Assembly (NCBI GenBank): GCA_945874105.1 | Contig: CAMCFJ010000026.1 | Location: 1 to 40,640 of the forward strand | DNA length: 40,640 bases | Origin: Candidatus Nitrotoga sp. CP45 | Lineage (GTDB): Bacteria > Pseudomonadota > Gammaproteobacteria > Burkholderiales > Gallionellaceae | Direction of reading: 5' to 3' | Shown: in pieces, positions 35,791 through 40,640 of the stretch | Numbering within the stretch: the stretch's first letter is position 1 | How the letters are laid out: every line of letters begins with the position of its first letter | Program-made: the position numbers and the translations under genes | Notes under the pieces: model-generated | Databases searched by the model: none | The model's input: the letters and a program-made list of their open reading frames with translations, nothing else | Told to the model about the DNA's origin: nothing

Positions 35791-38700
35791 ATGTTGAGAG
35801 ATTGCTTGCGCTTTTTTTGGCGCTGCTGCCATCGATTAACACGATTCGCGCTGTTCAGTGCAATGTTGCTATTGTTGGCTGGCGGGGGGTTGATGTTGTC
35901 CTTGCGTTACTGGATATTGCCGGATATTGACCGTTATCACGACAGCATCAGCGCTATGGTCAGCCACGTTGTCGGTCAGCCAGTGACCATTGGCAAGATT
36001 GAGGCAGACTGGCAAGGCTTAAGCCCGCATTTGTTGTTTACCGATGTGCTTATTCTGGATAAGCAGGGGCAAACTTTGCTCGCATTGAAGCAAGTGGACA
36101 ATGTGGTGTCGTGGACGACAGTTTTGACGGGTGAGGTGCGCCTGCATAGCCTGGAGATTGACCAGCCAGATTTGTTGGTCAAGCGGGACGCGCAAGGCTT
36201 GTTGTATGTCGCTGGCATGAAGATGTCGAGTAATATTCCCGGCCAGCCTGCAGATCACGCGCTGGCGGATTGGTTGCTGCACCAAAAACACATTGTAGTT
36301 CGTGGCGCGCGTATCACTTGGCAGGATGACCTGCGTGCTGCCCCCCCGTTAATATTAAATCAAGTGAACATGCTCATAGTGAACAGTGGGCGCCGTCACA
36401 GTTTTTCGCTACTAGCGCAACCTCCGGCGGAATTGTCTGCGCAACTGGATCTGCGCGGAGATTTTTCAGGTGCCAGCTTTGATAACTTCAACGCTTGGCG
36501 CGGGGAGTTGTATACCCAGCTTGATTATGCCGATGTTGCCGCATGGAATGCATGGATACCGCTGCCCATTGCGCCAAAACGCGGCAGAGGTGCCTTACGC
36601 GGTTGGTTGGGTGTCGAGAAGGGAAAGATCAATCAGATTACTGCTGATTTGGCGCTGGCTGATGTACAGACACAATTGGCCGACGATTTGCCGCTACTCG
36701 ATGTAACCAAGCTGCGCGGTCGTGTTGAATGGCACGACGTGGTTCAGGGCTTTGAGATTTCCACGCGAAAATTATCGTTGCAGACGAATAATAACCTGGC
36801 GCTGCAGCCCATCGATTTATACCTGCGTTCTACAGATGCTACAGACAAACAACCAGCTAGCGGTGCGGTGCGCATCAATACGCTGGATATGGATGGTTTC
36901 ATCAGCTTGACGCATTTCCTGCCTTTGACATCTGGTTTGAAGCAGCATCTAGCTAAATTCGCGCCTCAGGGGCGGATCTCCGATGTGCAAGCAAAATGGC
37001 GGGGTGATTTTGACTCGTTATTGAATTACGAGATTAAGGCACGTTTCGAAGAGCTATCCATACAGCGTGTGGGTAATATCCCGGGGTTTACTCGATTGAG
37101 CGGCCAAGTGGATGGTAATGATAGCAGCGGTACGCTGTCACTCAACTCGCGCAATTCCGTGGTGGATGCGCCACTGATCATGCCGGAGTCTTTGGCATTT
37201 GATTCGCTCGTTGCACAGCTTAGTTGGCAAAAGCATGATCATGGGATGGAAGTCAAGTTTAATAAGGTTTCCGTAGCCAATGCCGACCTTGCCGGGAATT
37301 TCTTTGGTAGCTATGAGTCGTTACCTCAAAGCCCTGGCAAGATTGACTTGACTGTCCATTTGACGCGTGCCGCAGTGCGCCATACTGCTCGATATATTCC
37401 ATCGGTTGCTTTGAATAGCGAGGCTCATGATTGGATACGAAATGCGTTGGTCGACGGGCAAGCAGATGATTTTAACCTGCGCCTGAAGGGTAATTTGAAT
37501 GATTTTCCATTTGATGGAAACCGTAATGGTTTGTTTCAGATCCGGGCGCGTGCAACGGGAGTGATGGTGGAGTACGCGAAGGGATGGCCTCTCGTGGAAA
37601 ATGCCGTTGCGAAATTGATGATTCAGGGCAAACGGCTTGAGGTGACTGCTCCGACGGCCATGACTGTGGGCGGGTCTCTGCAAAATATTAGCGTGGTTCT
37701 ACCGGATATAAAAAGCCCTGGCCTGCTATTGCAAGTGCGTGGCGAAGCGGTGGGCGAAACGAAGTATGGTCTGGATTTTATTCAGAAAAGTCCGGTGCGT
37801 GGATATATCGATGGCATCACCGACAATATTACTTCGAGTGGTAATGGCAATCTGAGTTTGCAGGTGGACATTCCATTGCGTGGTAGTAAACCGGCAGTGG
37901 TTTCTGGCCGTTATCATTTTCTCGACAATGAAGTGAGCTTGGGCAAAAATGTGCCAATTTTACATAAAGTTAATGGCGATCTATTGTTCAGTGAATCATC
38001 GGTACACATGAAGAACGTCGCTATACAAATTCTTGGCGGACCTGCCACCCTGACATTGCAGAGCAACAAAGGCAGCGCTGTAAATGCCAAGGTGGTTGGC
38101 CGGGCAAATATAGACGTTCTGCGTGAGGTAGCGCCGCATACGTTGCTAAATTATATGCATGGTAGCAGCGATTGGGAGTCAGATATTACGGTGTTGAAAA
38201 ATCAGATCAGTATGCAACTCACTTCCAATTTGGTTGGGTTGACATCTGACCTACCTGCGCCATTTGCAAAACGTGCTAATGAGATTATTCCGCTGCGCGT
38301 AGGGATGAATAGCCTGACTGCGCAACAGGATCTGATATCGGTGCAATATGGCAACCTCCTCAACGCGAAATTTTTGCGTTGGGATGAAGGTGGTGATCGG
38401 GTCGTCAAGCGCGGCACGGTAAACTTCGGCAATGCTGGCAAGTGGTTTGAAAAAGATGGCGTGTGGCTAGTTGGCACCATGCCGCAGTTATCGTTGGAAG
38501 GTTGGGGAGCGTTGGCTGGCGCATCGGACGGATTGTCACCGGCCAGTTTCGCAGGTGCCGACTTGATGATCCAGAAGATCAGTGGATATGGTTACAAGGT
38601 AGATGATGTTCGTATTAATGCACGTAACATTAATGGTACGGTGGCTGCGTTACTGGCAGCCAAGTCAGTTAATGGTGAAGTGAGCTGGCGTTCGCAGGGT

Positions 38701-39651
38701 AATGGCAAGTTTGCCGCGCGCTTGAAAAACTTGTCTCTGGAACTGGATCGGGATGGTAGTGGCAAAAAGAAAATTGCGGTCACTCAATCTAGTGTTATTA
38801 AAAAAAATATTGCCAGCATAAAATATCCTTTGCTCGACGTGGCAGTGGGCAATTTCACACTAAATGGCAAAAATCTGGGCAAGCTGGAATTATTTGCACA
38901 GCAGCACGAGCGCGACTGGCTATTGGAGCGCTTAATTATCACTAACCCGGATGGTGAGTTGACTGCGGATGGAAAATGGCAGACGGCCTTTGGTGTGGAG
39001 CAGACTCAAGTCAACGTCAAGCTGGAAATCAGTGATGCGGGGAAAATTCTTGGCCGCTTTGGCTACCCAAATAGCGTGAAGGACGGCAGCGGAAAGCTTG
39101 AAGGGACGTTTTCATGGCCCGGCGCGCCAGCTGAATTCAGCTACGCCACGCTGTTTGGCTCGCTCAAGCTGGGTACCGACAAAGGACAGTTCCTGAAAAT
39201 CGAACCGGGTATTGGTAAGCTGCTCAGCATCTTGAGTCTGCAAGCGCTGCCTCAGCATATTGCGCTGGATTTTACCGATGTGTTCAGCGCAGGTTTTAAG
39301 TTCGATAGCATCAACGGAGTGGCGCAAATCAAGAGAGGGATTCTGTCGACTGATGATTTTAAAATTCAAGGCTCGGCCGCCAAAGTGACCATGAGAGGGC
39401 AGGTGGATCTAAACAACGAAACGCAAAACTTGCGCGTGCGCATTCTGCCTACAGTGGGGAACACGGCATCCCTGCTGAGCGCGTTTGCCGCTGGCCCGGC
39501 AGTAGGCATCGGGGTCTTCATTGCCAACAAGATATTGCGCGAACCGTTCGATAAGTTGATGTCGTTTGAATACAATATTACGGGTGCATGGGCCAACCCG
39601 AATGTAGAAAAAGTGGGTGCAAGCAAATCTGTTGCGCCACCACAGAAGTAA
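35791..39651 (+). CDS. YhdP-family AsmA-like envelope protein
   Basis: A protein of about 1286 residues with one N-terminal membrane span (LFSAMLLLLAGGGLMLSLRYWIL) and a large periplasmic part. That part is built of beta-rich AsmA/DUF3971-type repeats (VVGQPVTIGKIEADWQGLSP near the start) and ends in an AsmA-like module (AFAAGPAVGIGVFIANKIL). YhdP proteins bridge the inner and outer membranes and move phospholipids in E. coli; the length fits. The start is uncertain: ATG at 35791 gives the most plausible N-terminus (MLRDCLRFFWRCC), but ATG 35767 or TTG 35755 are in frame. The hydrolase gene follows after 21 bp, likely in one operon. Confidence 0.88.
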   Translation: MLRDCLRFFWRCCHRLTRFALFSAMLLLLAGGGLMLSLRYWILPDIDRYHDSISAMVSHVVGQPVTIGKIEADWQGLSPHLLFTDVLILDKQGQTLLALKQVDNVVSWTTVLTGEVRLHSLEIDQPDLLVKRDAQGLLYVAGMKMSSNIPGQPADHALADWLLHQKHIVVRGARITWQDDLRAAPPLILNQVNMLIVNSGRRHSFSLLAQPPAELSAQLDLRGDFSGASFDNFNAWRGELYTQLDYADVAAWNAWIPLPIAPKRGRGALRGWLGVEKGKINQITADLALADVQTQLADDLPLLDVTKLRGRVEWHDVVQGFEISTRKLSLQTNNNLALQPIDLYLRSTDATDKQPASGAVRINTLDMDGFISLTHFLPLTSGLKQHLAKFAPQGRISDVQAKWRGDFDSLLNYEIKARFEELSIQRVGNIPGFTRLSGQVDGNDSSGTLSLNSRNSVVDAPLIMPESLAFDSLVAQLSWQKHDHGMEVKFNKVSVANADLAGNFFGSYESLPQSPGKIDLTVHLTRAAVRHTARYIPSVALNSEAHDWIRNALVDGQADDFNLRLKGNLNDFPFDGNRNGLFQIRARATGVMVEYAKGWPLVENAVAKLMIQGKRLEVTAPTAMTVGGSLQNISVVLPDIKSPGLLLQVRGEAVGETKYGLDFIQKSPVRGYIDGITDNITSSGNGNLSLQVDIPLRGSKPAVVSGRYHFLDNEVSLGKNVPILHKVNGDLLFSESSVHMKNVAIQILGGPATLTLQSNKGSAVNAKVVGRANIDVLREVAPHTLLNYMHGSSDWESDITVLKNQISMQLTSNLVGLTSDLPAPFAKRANEIIPLRVGMNSLTAQQDLISVQYGNLLNAKFLRWDEGGDRVVKRGTVNFGNAGKWFEKDGVWLVGTMPQLSLEGWGALAGASDGLSPASFAGADLMIQKISGYGYKVDDVRINARNINGTVAALLAAKSVNGEVSWRSQGNGKFAARLKNLSLELDRDGSGKKKIAVTQSSVIKKNIASIKYPLLDVAVGNFTLNGKNLGKLELFAQQHERDWLLERLIITNPDGELTADGKWQTAFGVEQTQVNVKLEISDAGKILGRFGYPNSVKDGSGKLEGTFSWPGAPAEFSYATLFGSLKLGTDKGQFLKIEPGIGKLLSILSLQALPQHIALDFTDVFSAGFKFDSINGVAQIKRGILSTDDFKIQGSAAKVTMRGQVDLNNETQNLRVRILPTVGNTASLLSAFAAGPAVGIGVFIANKILREPFDKLMSFEYNITGAWANPNVEKVGASKSVAPPQK

Positions 39652-39672
39652 GGTTATGAAATAATCAAAAGC

Positions 39673-40527
39673 ATGCAAGAAAAAAATGCCACCCAACGAC
39701 GTGTCGCCACTCACGCGCAAGCCAAGACTTTCAAGGTTGCTGCCGTGCAGATGGCTTCGGGGCCAAATGTCTCAGGTAACCTGAGCGAGGCACGCCGCCT
39801 GATAGAAAAAGCTGTGGACCAGGGAGCACGCCTTGTTGTATTGCCGGAATATTTTCCTATCATGGGGCTGAATGACAAGGATAAGTTGGCGGTGCGCGAG
39901 CAACCGGGAAGCGGCATGATCCAGACTTTCCTGAGTGAGACTGCGCGTGCGCATAAAATCTGGCTGGTCGGTGGTTCCATCCCGCTGGTGGCGGATGCGC
40001 CGGACAAAATGCGTAATGCCTGCCTGGTGTATGACGATAATGGAGAGCAGGTGGCGCGCTATGACAAAATTCATTTATTCAATCTCGAACTCGGCAATGA
40101 GCATTACCATGAGGGGCGTATTATTGAGGCGGGTAAGCAGGTAGTGGTGGTGGATAGTCCATTCGGTCGCATTGGGTTGGCGATTTGTTACGATTTGCGT
40201 TTTCCTGAATTGTTTCGCGCCATGCACGATGTAAATATTATCGTGCTGCCTTCCGCTTTCACTGAAACCACTGGAAAAATGCATTGGGAGATATTGGTAC
40301 GCGCGCGCGCCATCGAAAATCTGGCTTATGTAGTGGCCGCAGGGCAGGGTGGTTATCACGTCAATGGCCGCGAAACACACGGTAATAGCATGATCGTCGA
40401 TCCGTGGGGTAGGGTGCTGGATCGGTTACCACGCGGCTCAGGAGTCGTGGTCGAGGAAATAAATCCATCCTATCATGCAAGCTTGCGCGCCAGTTTGCCA
40501 GCACTGTCACACCGCATCCTTGTCTGA
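39673..40527 (+). CDS. Carbon-nitrogen hydrolase (Nit1/omega-amidase-like)
   Basis: A 284-residue nitrilase-superfamily enzyme. The catalytic triad is visible: Glu59 (VVLPEYFPI), Lys132 (ARYDKIHLF) and Cys172 (GLAICYDLRFPEL). The sequence resembles the Nit1 branch, whose members deaminate glutathione or act as omega-amidases, rather than true nitrilases. An extra N-terminal tail (about 20 residues) precedes the conserved KVAAVQMASG, so a downstream start is possible. It directly follows the YhdP gene, an arrangement common in betaproteobacteria. The last 113 bp of the window show no further gene. Confidence 0.88.
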   Translation: MQEKNATQRRVATHAQAKTFKVAAVQMASGPNVSGNLSEARRLIEKAVDQGARLVVLPEYFPIMGLNDKDKLAVREQPGSGMIQTFLSETARAHKIWLVGGSIPLVADAPDKMRNACLVYDDNGEQVARYDKIHLFNLELGNEHYHEGRIIEAGKQVVVVDSPFGRIGLAICYDLRFPELFRAMHDVNIIVLPSAFTETTGKMHWEILVRARAIENLAYVVAAGQGGYHVNGRETHGNSMIVDPWGRVLDRLPRGSGVVVEEINPSYHASLRASLPALSHRILV

Positions 40528-40640
40528 TGTTAGGTGAAAATCAGGCGAAGCGTCAGGCTCTTGGGGTGTGGTGAGGAACGACTTTAGGTAATGCTTGTCT
40601 CACCGAAAAGTATTCTTTAATGGGTTGGATTTTTGTAACG
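40528..40640. other. Window end, no gene seen
   Basis: The 113 bp after the hydrolase stop contain no supported ORF start. Any following operon member would begin beyond the window. Confidence 0.3.

Overview
The window looks like a bacterial chromosome of moderate GC content, most likely from a betaproteobacterium (Nitrosomonadales/Gallionellaceae-like). This is inferred from housekeeping genes such as glnE, a YhdP-type AsmA-like protein next to a Nit-type amidase, acetyl-CoA synthetase and small envelope-stress lipoproteins, not from any 16S gene. No tRNA or rRNA gene was seen.

1-15,800: a defence island. Its core is a complete, compact type I-F2 (I-Fv) CRISPR-Cas system on the minus strand: cas1, cas2-3, cas7fv, cas5fv and cas6f (14,496 down to 8,000). 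There is no cas8f large-subunit gene. The array is very large: 104 repeats and 103 spacers at 568-6774, with its AT-rich leader at 6775-6915 and a perfect-consensus IHF site. A ParD-like antitoxin/zeta-like P-loop toxin pair lies between cas6f and the leader. A Phd-type antitoxin with a PIN toxin (cut by the window edge) lies beyond the leader-distal end. A WYL-domain regulator, a 31-codon membrane sORF and a possible insertion-sequence scar lie upstream of cas1.

15,900-21,700: a palindromic dispersed repeat, then a tightly overlapping three-gene glycosyltransferase operon on the minus strand. Its largest member, 1143 aa, joins two GT-A domains, TPR-like helices, a SEC-C zinc motif and a GT-B-like C-terminus. 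By eye this operon is more GC-rich than its surroundings.

21,800-28,300: acs on the plus strand, a DUF1853 gene, then a minus-strand run of small envelope genes (SlyB-like, two small lipoproteins, DUF1328, BON domain). A 598-bp, roughly 95% identical second copy of the DUF1853 3' end follows as a pseudogene.

28,300-31,500: accessory DNA with an isolated sugar-transferase gene, a MITE-like palindromic element, a TacA/TacT-type (DUF1778/GNAT) toxin-antitoxin operon with a well-formed promoter/operator, short dispersed repeats and a secreted EF-hand protein.

31,500-40,640: conserved chromosome: homospermidine synthase and glnE on the minus strand, then a YhdP-family protein and a carbon-nitrogen hydrolase on the plus strand.

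The most notable points are the minimal I-F2 system with its 103-spacer memory, a toxin-antitoxin pair lodged between effector genes and leader, and two spacers six apart that encode the same peptide through synonymous codons, which suggests repeated sampling of one conserved locus in divergent invaders.
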